Part shown: in pieces, positions 18,030 through 26,079 of the stretch
Layout of the letters: every line of letters begins with the position of its first letter
Position numbering within the stretch: the first letter of the stretch is position 1
From: Sphingobium sp. JS3065
Lineage (GTDB): Bacteria > Pseudomonadota > Alphaproteobacteria > Sphingomonadales > Sphingomonadaceae
Direction: 5' to 3'
Assembly (NCBI RefSeq): GCF_026427355.1
Contig: NZ_CP102666.1
Span: forward strand, 124,001 to 188,000
DNA length: 64,000 nt
Made by a program: the position numbers and the translations under genes
The notes under the pieces: generated by a model
The model's database searches: none
Seen by the model: the letters and a program-made list of their open reading frames with translations, nothing else
What the model was told of the DNA's origin: nothing

Positions 18030-19206
18030 TCGCGGCACACTGCCCTCATGGCGCGAACAGTCACATCAGCACATGAGCGACGAACGCATCGCGATCGCCA
18101 TGATCCGTTCTGCGCCACAGCGGTTGCCGCTCGACCTGTCGTACGAGACCGGCATTTTGCGCTGAAAAGAGCTTCGTACTGCTGCGCGAGGTACCCAATA
18201 GCGGCTGCGGTTGGCACCGCTGTAGCATTGATGACAGGACGGGCCTCGCCTTCCCTCCTTTGCCCTGCGGTTTGCCTCGCCCCATGCCGGACGTGAACCA
18301 AGGGCGCGATGAGCAGGGCAATGGCGGCGAAAAAAGCCCCGACGCTGTGTCATGAAGCCGCTGTAAGCCGCCAGCGTCGGGACAGGCTGGCCGGGAGGAA
18401 AGGGCCCCGTTAACCGGCCGTCGCGACACAGCCCAGACTGTCTGTGTGAGAGCTGAGTCGTTGCGATCATTAGAGATTTGACGCGGCAGAGTCCAAGACC
18501 CCAGACCTGATAGGGCGAAATTTGGTCACGGCGCGTTGGATGGCGGCCAGCGATTGGGTGATTATCAGCGATCAAAGTGCCCCGGCGCAGCGCCATGCCA
18601 CTGAGCATGCAAGGCGCGCACCGGGACAGATGGACGACCGAGGAGAGTGGCCGGCCATAGACTCAACTTGCCGATGGGAAGGCTGAGGCTGAGTCTTCGC
18701 ACAGAGTAACCCACGGAAAAAGCAGAGCGCAAGGTGTCGGCTCCTGGCCTGGGAGGCCGGCGATGAGGGGGCTGTTTTGCACCTTTTATGCAAAGGGCGG
18801 GTCGCCATGTCATAACGTCCGGGCGCTTTGAGCGCATCACCTACCCCTCAGCGGTCGCGATGATATGGGCGCGCGGATCGGGAGGCGCGTTCTTGAGACC
18901 CTGCCTTCCGCAGGGCGGCGAGAGCAGCCGCTAATGGAGCGCGTGCCCTGCTGTAAGCGCACCGCACTTGGGGCTCCTCCCGTGCCTGTCTGTATCCTCG
19001 CGGCGTATCCCGTAATCGCGCTGTTGCCCAATGCGGCCGTATCGCGACGCGCCGATCGCGAATTCGGCGCGGATTTTTCGCAAAGGATGGTTCGATGCAC
19101 GAGGTTGCCCACCTGCCAGCGGAAAGGATCGCTTGATCCGATCGGCTCGCCCGGGAGGTGGGCCGCGCCTCCTGGCGGCGTCAGACATGGGCATCAATAC
19201 CCGCGA
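18030..19206. other. 1.2-kb region with no recognisable gene
   Basis: Between the PRTase gene and the 3' end of glmM. Open frames on both strands (for example 18066-18608 and 18565-18840, minus) have Arg/Pro/Ser-rich shadow-like translations without domains. The only clear structure is a terminator-like hairpin on the minus strand at 18331-18381. The region could hold an untranslated RNA, decayed genes, or the long 3' region of glmM. Confidence 0.4.
18331..18381 (-). terminator. Minus-strand terminator-like hairpin with T-run
   Basis: Read on the minus strand, CCCGACGCTG and its complement form a perfect 10-bp stem (18372-18381 with 18338-18347) around a 24-base loop, followed immediately by GCTTTTTT. 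This is the form of an intrinsic terminator. No coding gene ends near it; the nearest minus-strand gene is glmM, ending about 830 bases away. It may end the glmM transcript or an unrecognised small RNA. Confidence 0.65.
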
Positions 19207-20547
19207 TCATGCAGCAGCCATGGCCACGGCGTTGCAGATCCGCTCGACCACGTCCTTGACCTGGTCTTCCCGGTCGCCTTCGGCCATCACGCGGATCACA
19301 GGTTCCGTGCCTGAAGGCCGGATCACCAGCCTGCCGCCGCCATGCAGTTCCTGTTCGGCCTGTGCAATGACGCGCTTGACCGCGTCATGCTCGAGGGGCT
19401 TGCCGCCTTTGAAGCGGACGTTTCTGAGCAGCTGCGGCACGGGGTCGAACTGGTGCAGCAGCTCGCTCGCCGGCTTGCCTGCGCGGACCAGGGCAGCAAG
19501 CACCTGCAGCGCCGCGACCGTGCCGTCGCCAGTCGTCGCATAGTCCGACAGGATCATGTGCCCTGACTGTTCACCGCCGACATTATAGCCTCCCTCGCGC
19601 ATCTTCTCCAGCACATAGCGGTCGCCTACCCTGGTCCGTTCCAGCCTGATGCCGTGCGCGGCCAGATGGCGCTCCAGGCCCAGGTTGGACATGACCGTGG
19701 CTACCAGGCCGCCGCCGCGCAGGGCGCCTGCCCGCGCAAAATCTCCTGCGATCAACGCCATGATCTGGTCGCCGTCGACGATCGCGCCATGCTCGTCGAC
19801 CACGATCAGCCGGTCGGCGTCGCCGTCGAGCGCAATGCCGATATCGGCGCCCGAGGAGAGCACCGTTTCCTGCAGCAGACGCGGCGCGGTGGACCCGCAC
19901 TGGTCGTTGATATTGGTGCCGTTGGGTGTAACCCCGATCGCCACCACTTCTGCTCCCAGTTCCCAAAGCGCGGAGGGCGCTACCTGATAGGCTGCGCCAT
20001 GGGCGCAATCGATCACGATCCTGAGGCCGTCGAGCCTGAGGTCAGCCGGAAAACTGGATTTGACGGCATGGATATAACGGCCCCGGGCGTCTTCGACGCG
20101 GCGGGCCCGGCCGATATCCTGGGATGCTGCGAGCGGGATGTCCTGGTCGAGCATCGCCTCGATCCTCAGCTCATCCTCGTCCGAGAGCTTGTACCCGTCC
20201 GGACCGAACAGCTTGATCCCATTGTCATAATAGGGATTGTGGCTGGCCGAGATCATGACGCCAAGGTCCGCGCGCATCGAATGGGCGAGCAGCGCTACGG
20301 CGGGGGTGGGGATCGGCCCGAACTGCACCACGTCCATGCCGACGGCGGTGAACCCCGCGACCAGCGCATTTTCCACCATATAACCCGATCGGCGCGTATC
20401 CTTGCCGATCACCACGCGATGGCGGTGGCTGCCACGCTGAAAATGCTTGCCGGCGGCCATGCCGACCCTCATGGCGAGGTCAGCATTCATCGCCCATTCG
20501 TTGGTTCGTCCACGAATGCCATCCGTGCCGAAATATTTCCTGCTCAT
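19207..20547 (-). CDS. glmM: Phosphoglucosamine mutase
   Basis: GlmM interconverts glucosamine-6-phosphate and glucosamine-1-phosphate on the path to UDP-GlcNAc, feeding peptidoglycan, LPS and polysaccharide synthesis in the cytoplasm. The 446-residue length is typical. Visible motifs are the N-terminal [10 protein letters not shown] (4-13), the phosphoserine loop [19 protein letters not shown] with catalytic Ser102, the metal loop DGDADR (about 241-246) and the C-terminal phosphate-binding [15 protein letters not shown]. No usual companion (folP, ftsH, glmU) is adjacent. It is either the housekeeping copy or a second copy supporting the polysaccharide locus; the window alone cannot decide. 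Confidence 0.97.
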   Translation of the reverse strand: MSRKYFGTDGIRGRTNEWAMNADLAMRVGMAAGKHFQRGSHRHRVVIGKDTRRSGYMVENALVAGFTAVGMDVVQFGPIPTPAVALLAHSMRADLGVMISASHNPYYDNGIKLFGPDGYKLSDEDELRIEAMLDQDIPLAASQDIGRARRVEDARGRYIHAVKSSFPADLRLDGLRIVIDCAHGAAYQVAPSALWELGAEVVAIGVTPNGTNINDQCGSTAPRLLQETVLSSGADIGIALDGDADRLIVVDEHGAIVDGDQIMALIAGDFARAGALRGGGLVATVMSNLGLERHLAAHGIRLERTRVGDRYVLEKMREGGYNVGGEQSGHMILSDYATTGDGTVAALQVLAALVRAGKPASELLHQFDPVPQLLRNVRFKGGKPLEHDAVKRVIAQAEQELHGGGRLVIRPSGTEPVIRVMAEGDREDQVKDVVERICNAVAMAAA

Positions 20548-20805
20548 CTTTGCTGCCTCAATGGTCCGAAATCTTCATCGATTCCTATATCAATCTTTGT
20601 TCGACATTCTACCGGCGAGCCGTCATCGTCGCATGAAAGGTGAAGCATGCGATCTGCAGCGCCTATCGCGGTTTGCCTTCATTTGAATGACAGGGAAGCG
20701 GGGAGTTTTCATGATGGCCGGAGAGCCCGGAGGAACTGTGGCAGATGCGGCAGCCGGTCGCGGCAATGCAACGCCCGCTCATGTCCCGAGCCGCGGAGGC
20801 GTGGC

Positions 20806-21450
20806 ATGGAGGTATTCGTGACCTGTCGTCGAGCCGCCGACATGCTGCTGCGTCTTCAGCTTGCGATAGCTGTCGTGCTCTGCCTGGGCTTACTGTTCCC
20901 TGCGGCTGCCCGGGCGGAGGTCGTCGCCACCTTCTGGTCGCAGGAACTGGGCCGTAATTTCCCTCATGCGTTCTTCACCCTCCACGGGACACGCATTGAC
21001 GGAACACGGGTGCGCGCCAGCTATGGGTTCACGGCCAAGGCGATAACGCCTGCCATCCTGTTCGGCACAGTGCCGGGCCGTATCGAGGAGGCGACTGACG
21101 CCTATATCGCCCGCAGCAACGCTCATTTTTCCGTGGTGCTCACGCAAGCACAGCATGACGCGATCATGAAACTGGTGGCGGAATGGGGTGAAGAAGGCGA
21201 TCATCGTTATCGGCTTAACAGCCGGAACTGCGTGCATTTCGTGGCCGAAGCCATGCGGCGCGCAGGGCTGGTGGTCGTTGAGGACAAGAAGCTGATGAAG
21301 AAGCCCCGCAGCTTCATCCAGTCAATCGAACCCTTGAATGCCGGACGTATCCGATCGATCGAACGGGAGGCGCCGCATTATGTGGAATGGTCCAGGGGCG
21401 AGGAGGTGGAAATCGGGACTGCCGGCGGATCCCCAGCGATGATCCAATAG
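20806..21450 (+). CDS. Exported protein with possible NlpC/LRAT-like (permuted papain) fold
   Basis: 214-residue exported protein. The start at 20806 has GGAGG 6 bases upstream and gives a signal peptide (hydrophobic LRLQLAIAVVLCLGLLF, cleavage after ARA). The mature part has a conserved-looking His in FPHAFFTLHG and a Cys in NSRNCVHFVAEAMRRAG, the order expected for permuted papain-like (DUF4105/LRAT-type) domains. A periplasmic peptidase or acyltransferase activity is possible but not shown. It is unlinked in function to glmM, which is divergent. Confidence 0.65.
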   Translation: MEVFVTCRRAADMLLRLQLAIAVVLCLGLLFPAAARAEVVATFWSQELGRNFPHAFFTLHGTRIDGTRVRASYGFTAKAITPAILFGTVPGRIEEATDAYIARSNAHFSVVLTQAQHDAIMKLVAEWGEEGDHRYRLNSRNCVHFVAEAMRRAGLVVVEDKKLMKKPRSFIQSIEPLNAGRIRSIEREAPHYVEWSRGEEVEIGTAGGSPAMIQ

Positions 21451-21887
21451 GCGAACGGGCGGGCCCCATGCACGAATGGGCGTGAGATCGGGGAACAGGC
21501 CGCGCACTTTATTGATGAGCAGGGATTGATGCAGCTTGTTATCGGCTGCTTCGGTGAAGAAGGCATCGATTGCAGAAGGATGGATCACCCGTGACGTGGC
21601 AACCAAGCCGGACGAGAGAAGCGCGGCAGGAAGTGTTTGCTCGACTTCGTGCTCGGTTTCGATGAACACAGGTGGGTTTCGTTCAAGCGCCGCGCGGGCT
21701 GGACCCAAGCTTTGGGTCATCCGACACTGCGGGTTGATAGCTACTACCACATGATGGGCGGACCACGCGGCAGTCTATGCGGGAGCGAATCGCTCACTAA
21801 CGACCCATCTCCATCGTTGATACATTTGTCGACACAACGTGCCATTCTGGTAATGGAACACTGATGCTGGAACCAAAGGAATGTCTG
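21451..21887. other. Intergenic region before mazEF
   Basis: About 440 bases. A minus-strand frame (21322-21750) has fairly protein-like composition but runs 129 bases into the plus-strand exported-protein gene and shows no domain, so it is not called. The mazE ribosome site AAGGA lies at the right end. Confidence 0.35.
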
Positions 21888-22130
21888 ATGGGTATTCAGG
21901 TAAAGAAGTGGGGTAACAGTGCGGCAATCCGCATCCCCTCCGCCATCATGGCGGCTGCTGCGCTGAATATCGGTCAGGAGGTCGAGGTTCGCCAGGAAGA
22001 TGGCAGGCTCATCATCGGACCCGTTTTGAAGCCTGTTTACACGCTCGACGAATTGCTCGCGGGCATGAAGCCAGAGAGGTTTCACGAGATTGTCGATTTT
22101 GGTCCCCGGATCGGCAATGAAATGCTTTGA
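21888..22130 (+). CDS. mazE: MazE-type antitoxin (AbrB/SpoVT fold)
   Basis: Antitoxin of a MazEF type II system; it binds the toxin and its own operator. The 80-residue protein begins MGIQVKKWGNSAAIRIPSAIM, the classic MazE swapped-hairpin DNA-binding motif, and ends with an acidic toxin-binding tail (YTLDELLAGMKPERFHE). The start at 21888 is preferred over an upstream ATG because AAGGA lies 8 bases before it. The stop overlaps the toxin start by one base (TGATG). The toxin gene is frameshifted. Confidence 0.9.
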   Translation: MGIQVKKWGNSAAIRIPSAIMAAAALNIGQEVEVRQEDGRLIIGPVLKPVYTLDELLAGMKPERFHEIVDFGPRIGNEML

Positions 22131-22466
22131 TGGCCGGTCGCTATATTCCCGACACTGGCGATATTGTGTGGCTGCAATTCGATCCCCAGGCAGGACATGA
22201 GCAGGCGGGACATCGTCCAGCCCTTGTCCTCTCCCCTGCGACGTACAACAAAATGCGGGGCACGATGATTTGCTGTCCTATGACGAGCCAGATCAAGGAT
22301 TATCCTTTCGAAGTGGTTGTCTCTCAGGCACCGCCCAGCGCAGTTCTGTCCGATCAGATCAAGAGCCTTGGTTGGAAGGCGCGAAAGCGCGAAGAAAAAA
22401 GGCTGCGGATCAAAGGTCGTGATCGATGAGGTACGCGCAAAGATAGGCGCACTCTTGGGCTTGTAG
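22130..22466 (+). pseudogene. mazF: MazF-type endoribonuclease toxin, frameshifted near its C-terminus
   Basis: MazF toxins cleave mRNA at short motifs. The reading frame from 22130 gives a 99-residue protein with the catalytic set of E. coli MazF apparently present (Glu24, Arg29, Thr52), then ends at 22429 after a basic tail unlike the family (KRLRIKGRDR). Reading the +1 frame after the A6 run at 22395-22400 restores an ordinary MazF C-terminus, VIDEVRAKIGALLGL, ending at 22466. One extra A in that run explains the break. It could be a real inactivating or attenuating mutation, or a sequencing error in a homopolymer. Confidence 0.82.
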
Positions 22467-22880
22467 CTGGGGCTGAGGCCAGCCTCACAGTAACTTATGA
22501 CCACATTTGCCCGAAAGCAGTGTTCGATGAGCCGGTCTTAGCGGACCCTGGCATCGGCAGTGCGAACAACCAGACAGGGTGGTCAGCGTTCGCGCCCGTG
22601 ATGCACCTGATGATCGCATGGCCGTTTGCGGGGGCACACGCGCCGGTTCGCAGCACGACAGCGCCCTCTGTTTCCTGTAGAAACCACCACGCCTCCCTCC
22701 GTCAGGCCAGGCCGGGCGCGGAGATCGGCTGGAAGGCTCATCCTGCCGTCGGGCGATGTTGAGGTGGATCGTCATATCCACTTCATGGATATGCTCCTCC
22801 GCTTCGGCTCCAGCCCAATATCGCCTGCCTCGACGCTCGGTTGAGTCGACCATGGACGGGCTGCTCGTCCCGCCAGATCA
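22467..22880. other. Intergenic region after mazF
   Basis: About 410 bases. Open frames on both strands have shadow-like composition. No terminator, repeat or domain was seen. Confidence 0.35.
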
Positions 22881-23408
22881 TCAGAGTTCGGTCAGCAGGT
22901 CCCGGCGCAACTGGCACTGCATGACCACTTCCTTGAGCTTCTTGGCGTTCGCAACCGCCAGCGCTTCGGCCCATTCGGGCCTGATAAGTGATCCATCCAT
23001 GCCTTGGATATCCTTGATGGCATTCATGACGAGCAAGGGAAGTGCGACATAAAGGCGCGCAAGGAGGTCAAAGAGCGAGGTGAAGGTCTCATCGCTATAG
23101 TGGCTCGCTTCCATCATGACGGATGCCTGGATGGGATTGAGGCCCATCGCCTTCAATATCAGCAGGATTTCAGCATTCTGCGCTACCCGGCGCTTGCCCG
23201 GGTCGGGATGCAATATATAGCCCAGCCGGGTCTTGTTCAGGCCGCAGACAAGAGCAAGCTTGCGCAGTGTCAGCTTGTCGCGTTTGATTTCTCCCCGGAT
23301 CCAGTCGATCAAGACTGCCTGATCCTGTTCTACGGCAAGACGGATAGCTTCAGCGTTAGCGATCGGTATCGTGATTTGCACGATTGCGCCCCCTATCTGA
23401 TTGTTCAC
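22881..23408 (-). CDS. Helix-turn-helix regulator, XRE-like
   Basis: 175-residue protein with a likely helix-turn-helix at about 45-95 (LTLRKLALVCGLNKTRLGYILHPD, then AQNAEILLILKAMGLN), consistent with an XRE/Cro-type domain. The C-terminal half is helical (SLFDLLARLYVALPLLVMNAI) and may dimerise. The start codon is GTG at 23408; an internal GTG about ten codons later is an alternative. It is divergent from the transfer operon, with traA 630 bases away, so it is a candidate regulator of transfer acting at the repeated sites at 23809-23895. That link is inference. Confidence 0.65.
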   Translation of the reverse strand: MNNQIGGAIVQITIPIANAEAIRLAVEQDQAVLIDWIRGEIKRDKLTLRKLALVCGLNKTRLGYILHPDPGKRRVAQNAEILLILKAMGLNPIQASVMMEASHYSDETFTSLFDLLARLYVALPLLVMNAIKDIQGMDGSLIRPEWAEALAVANAKKLKEVVMQCQLRRDLLTEL

Positions 23409-23808
23409 GCAGACGTAACAATCTGAACAGATATTAATCCTTTGGGCAAGTGCATTTATGATTCTTTGATCACGGCTGACATGAATGCTTTTAGATCCGG
23501 CGCGATTCCTTGGAACGGCTAAAGGTTCCTGCCGATTGGTGGAGGGTGAGCAATCGCGCGTAGAGGCGCTTCGTCAGCGCATCCTGATCTGTGCTCTTCG
23601 CCGACGATTCCGATTTGCACACGGTTTTCAATGACATCCTTCGCATCATGCGCCTTGCTTTCTGCAAGTCCTTCTCCAGGACCGCAGGACGTGCCGCCGT
23701 GCATTTCCCGATTTTTCCCCTCACGGTCACGAAATCATTCGGTTGCGCTTCACAGGAAGAACCATAATGCAGGCGAGGTGATTCGCCGGATCGCGAAGGA
23801 AAAAATAG

Positions 23809-23895
23809 CTTGTCCTCAAGACCGGGACAGGCGGCCTTCAATCAAGGAAATTTTTGTCCCGGCTTTATTGGCACTTGTCCTTGCCTGCGGGACAG
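23809..23895 (+). promoter_or_regulatory. Tandem operator-like repeats upstream of traA
   Basis: Two 22-bp copies of CTTGTCCT-N6-CGGGACAG lie at 23809-23830 and 23874-23895, offset by 65 bp (about six helical turns). Each contains the dyad TGTCC-N9-GGACA. A further TGTCCCGG at 23855-23862 pairs with CCGGGACA at 23822-23829. That makes five TGTCC/GGACA half-sites within 87 bases, 144 bases before the traA start. The layout fits a cooperative operator for the transfer operon or part of a transfer origin. Confidence 0.6.
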
Positions 23896-24038
23896 ACCGC
23901 CCAATTTCTGATGTAATCGACCCTTTATAGCGGGAAATGACGCATTCGCTTCCCTGTCGCTCTTGATGAACCCGCCAAGTGCCTGAAGCCTCTGGTCAGG
24001 CGCAGATCAGCTGTGCCGTTCACCGGAAGGAAACTTTC

Positions 24039-24359
24039 ATGCAGTCTCTCCTTAAATCGGCCGGACGTGCTGAAGCGGCTATGTTTTTCCTGGTTCTTCT
24101 CGCTCTTACGCTTGTCCTGTTTGCGTCGCCGGCCTTTGCCGGCGCCGACGCGACATTCGACACCGCGGAGAACACCTTTACCGGCTTTCTCGAAGGATCC
24201 GGTGGCCGGATCATCACCATCCTGTCTCTGGTAGGCGGCATCGTCGGTCTTGCTTCGGGGCGCTTCTCGCTCGGCCAGATCGCCATTCCCGTTGGCGTCG
24301 GGGTCGGAGCCGGCACCGGCATTCCGATCGTGACCTCGACCGTGACGGCAACGATCTGA
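24039..24359 (+). CDS. traA: F-type conjugative pilin
   Basis: Pilin precursor, first gene of the transfer operon. The ATG at 24039 has GGAAGG about 9 bases upstream. The 106-residue precursor has a long hydrophobic leader with cleavage likely after AFA (34). The mature subunit of about 72 residues has two hydrophobic segments (ITILSLVGGIVGLASG and IAIPVGVGVGAGTGIPIV) separated by the short basic loop RFSLG, as in F pilins. The gene is followed at once by traL and traE. A TraF-type peptidase encoded later in the operon may mature it. Confidence 0.85.
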   Translation: MQSLLKSAGRAEAAMFFLVLLALTLVLFASPAFAGADATFDTAENTFTGFLEGSGGRIITILSLVGGIVGLASGRFSLGQIAIPVGVGVGAGTGIPIVTSTVTATI

Positions 24360-24420
24360 AGCATTCCCGGCTGTGCCTGGGTGGTGATCACTCCAGGTGC
24401 GGCCGGGGGAGGGTGGCGAC

Positions 24421-24711
24421 ATGGCGCAGGGTAAATATGGTGTCCCGGCTCATCTGGACGATCCCGAGCTGATCGGGCTGTGGACGCTGGATGAGTTCCT
24501 GGCAATGGTCCTTCCATTCATATGGGGCATCCTGTCTCAGCATATTCTCATTGGCATGGCGCTTGCCGCGGCAGGCTGGTGGGGTCTGCGGAAAGCAAAG
24601 GCAGGGCGCGCGGTATCCTGGCTCCTGCACCTGGCCTATTGGCATCTGCCCGCCGGCTTCACCGGTTTGCGGGCCACGCCACCCTCCTATCTTCGACTGA
24701 TGGCAGGATGA
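24421..24711 (+). CDS. traL: Conjugal transfer protein TraL
   Basis: Small inner-membrane subunit of the F-type type IV secretion system, the VirB3-like partner in pilus assembly. The 96-residue product begins after GGGAGGGTGG and contains LDDPELIGLWTLDEFLAMVLPF, the conserved TraL region, followed by a hydrophobic hairpin (about 28-62). It sits in the canonical place between traA and traE, with one base between its stop and the traE start. Confidence 0.9.
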   Translation: MAQGKYGVPAHLDDPELIGLWTLDEFLAMVLPFIWGILSQHILIGMALAAAGWWGLRKAKAGRAVSWLLHLAYWHLPAGFTGLRATPPSYLRLMAG

Positions 24712-24712
24712 C

Positions 24713-25279
24713 ATGGACATCTCGTACCAGCATTCGCGCAATCAGCAGATCCTCAAGCAGCGCAATCTGCTGGCATTGAGCGTAGCGGCGCTGGCCTGCC
24801 TGACGCTGGTCCTGCTGCTGGTCCTTGGCACCCGGGACCGCGAAATAATCCTTCAACCGGTTCTGCGCACGCCGCTGACGATCAGCTCTTCAGGCGTTTC
24901 GCATGACTATCTTGAAATGGTGACGCGCGACGCCGCGCTGCTGACCCTCGATCGCAGTCCGCAGAACCTCGATTACTGGCTGGATGCGGTTCTGGCGATC
25001 ACCGCGCCACGCGTCCAGGGAAAGATCAAGGCCGACCTTCTCAAGATCGTCGATGAACAGCGCGGATCGTCCATCGCGCAGTTTTTCACGATCCAGTCGA
25101 TGAAGATCGATACCCGCAATCTGCGCTCGGAAGTGACCGGGGACCTGAGCACGATCGTCGGCAGCAAGGTCGTGTCCAAACAGCATCGCACCTTTCGCTA
25201 TGACTGGGAATATGCGGGGCTGAGCCTCAAGCTCATTGGCTTTGGCATGGTCGAAAATCCTGAGGGGAAGGATCAATGA
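24713..25279 (+). CDS. traE: Conjugal transfer protein TraE
   Basis: VirB5/VirB8-region component of the F-type system, anchored in the inner membrane and needed for pilus assembly. The 188 residues show an N-terminal membrane helix (about 21-41, LSVAALACLTLVLLLVLG) and a periplasmic domain typical of TraE (YLEMVTRDAALLTLDRSP, RTFRYDWEYAGLSLKLIGF). Length matches F TraE. The stop overlaps the traK start by four bases. Confidence 0.92.
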   Translation: MDISYQHSRNQQILKQRNLLALSVAALACLTLVLLLVLGTRDREIILQPVLRTPLTISSSGVSHDYLEMVTRDAALLTLDRSPQNLDYWLDAVLAITAPRVQGKIKADLLKIVDEQRGSSIAQFFTIQSMKIDTRNLRSEVTGDLSTIVGSKVVSKQHRTFRYDWEYAGLSLKLIGFGMVENPEGKDQ

Positions 25280-26079
25280 TGTCGATCTACCTCATGGGCA
25301 GCATCGCGGTGGGCCTCGTCCTCTTCTCGCGGGTCGAATGCCTTGCCAGCAGGTTGACGGGTCTGTGCTTTCTCATTCTGGCGTTCCTGTCGGCAGGCGA
25401 GCCCGCCTTCGCCGATCAAACGGTCATGGCAGCGGACAGCGCGCAGGTGGACTGCCACGCCTCGGCGCGGGATCTGACCCGCATCAGCCTTGTCGATGAT
25501 CAGTTCGCGAGTGTCTCGAAAATCTCCTCCGGCAATCCGGCCGCGGATTTTTCGGTCGTGAACGAGCCGGTGCGTGGGGATATCTACCTGTCGGTGCCCG
25601 ATGGCTTTGCAAAGCCCGCCTTGTCCTTCTTCGGCACCAGCAAGCGCGGTTATGTCTACAAGTTCGTATGCCGCATCCAGGGCGACCAAGCCGTGCAGGT
25701 CTTTGTCTCCAACCCGGCGATCGGCAAGGAACAAAAGGCTGCGGGCGACCTGACCGACAAGGCCGGACCACAAGATGCGGCGATCATGCTGATCCAGGCC
25801 ATGGCCCAGAACAACGAGGCCGAAGGTTACGAGCGGCGGCAGCGATCCTTGAAACCAGTGACGGTCGGCGATCTCCAGGTCCGGATGATCGCGGAATATC
25901 GCGGCGAGGATCTGAGTGGTCAAAGCTTGCGGATCGAAAATCTGGGCAGGACGGCGGTCGCGCTCGACGACAAGATCATCGCGCCGTCCCACGCGCTCGC
26001 GATTTCGATCGCCCAACCGCAACTTGAGCCGGGGCAGGCGACCACGGCCTATCTCGTTTCGCGCAATGGGAGGCCATGA
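25276..26079 (+). CDS. traK: Conjugal transfer protein TraK (VirB9/secretin-like)
   Basis: Periplasmic/outer-membrane protein of the F-type core complex, functionally like VirB9, bridging TraV and TraB. The 267-residue protein has a hydrophobic leader (about 30-46, ending PAFA) and a beta-rich body with ISLVDDQFASVSKISSG, conserved style near the secretin-like domain. The stop overlaps traB by four bases. Two start ATGs occur in tandem. The N-terminus before the leader is longer than usual, so the true start may lie slightly downstream. Confidence 0.88.
   Translation: MMSIYLMGSIAVGLVLFSRVECLASRLTGLCFLILAFLSAGEPAFADQTVMAADSAQVDCHASARDLTRISLVDDQFASVSKISSGNPAADFSVVNEPVRGDIYLSVPDGFAKPALSFFGTSKRGYVYKFVCRIQGDQAVQVFVSNPAIGKEQKAAGDLTDKAGPQDAAIMLIQAMAQNNEAEGYERRQRSLKPVTVGDLQVRMIAEYRGEDLSGQSLRIENLGRTAVALDDKIIAPSHALAISIAQPQLEPGQATTAYLVSRNGRP

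Noticed and set aside
19654..20643. Long plus-strand frame (329 codons) across glmM
   Set aside because: Antisense to glmM with no domain; a GC-rich shadow.
21322..21750. Minus-strand frame next to mazE with fairly natural composition
   Set aside because: Overlaps the better supported exported-protein gene by 129 bases and shows no domain or ribosome site.
23491..23841. Minus-strand frame upstream of traA
   Set aside because: No domain, poor start, and it overlaps the repeated operator-like sites; composition is Lys/Ser/Arg-skewed.
23409..24038. oriT upstream of traA
   Set aside because: Repeated dyads are present but no recognisable nic-site motif or relaxase gene; reported as an operator-like array instead.
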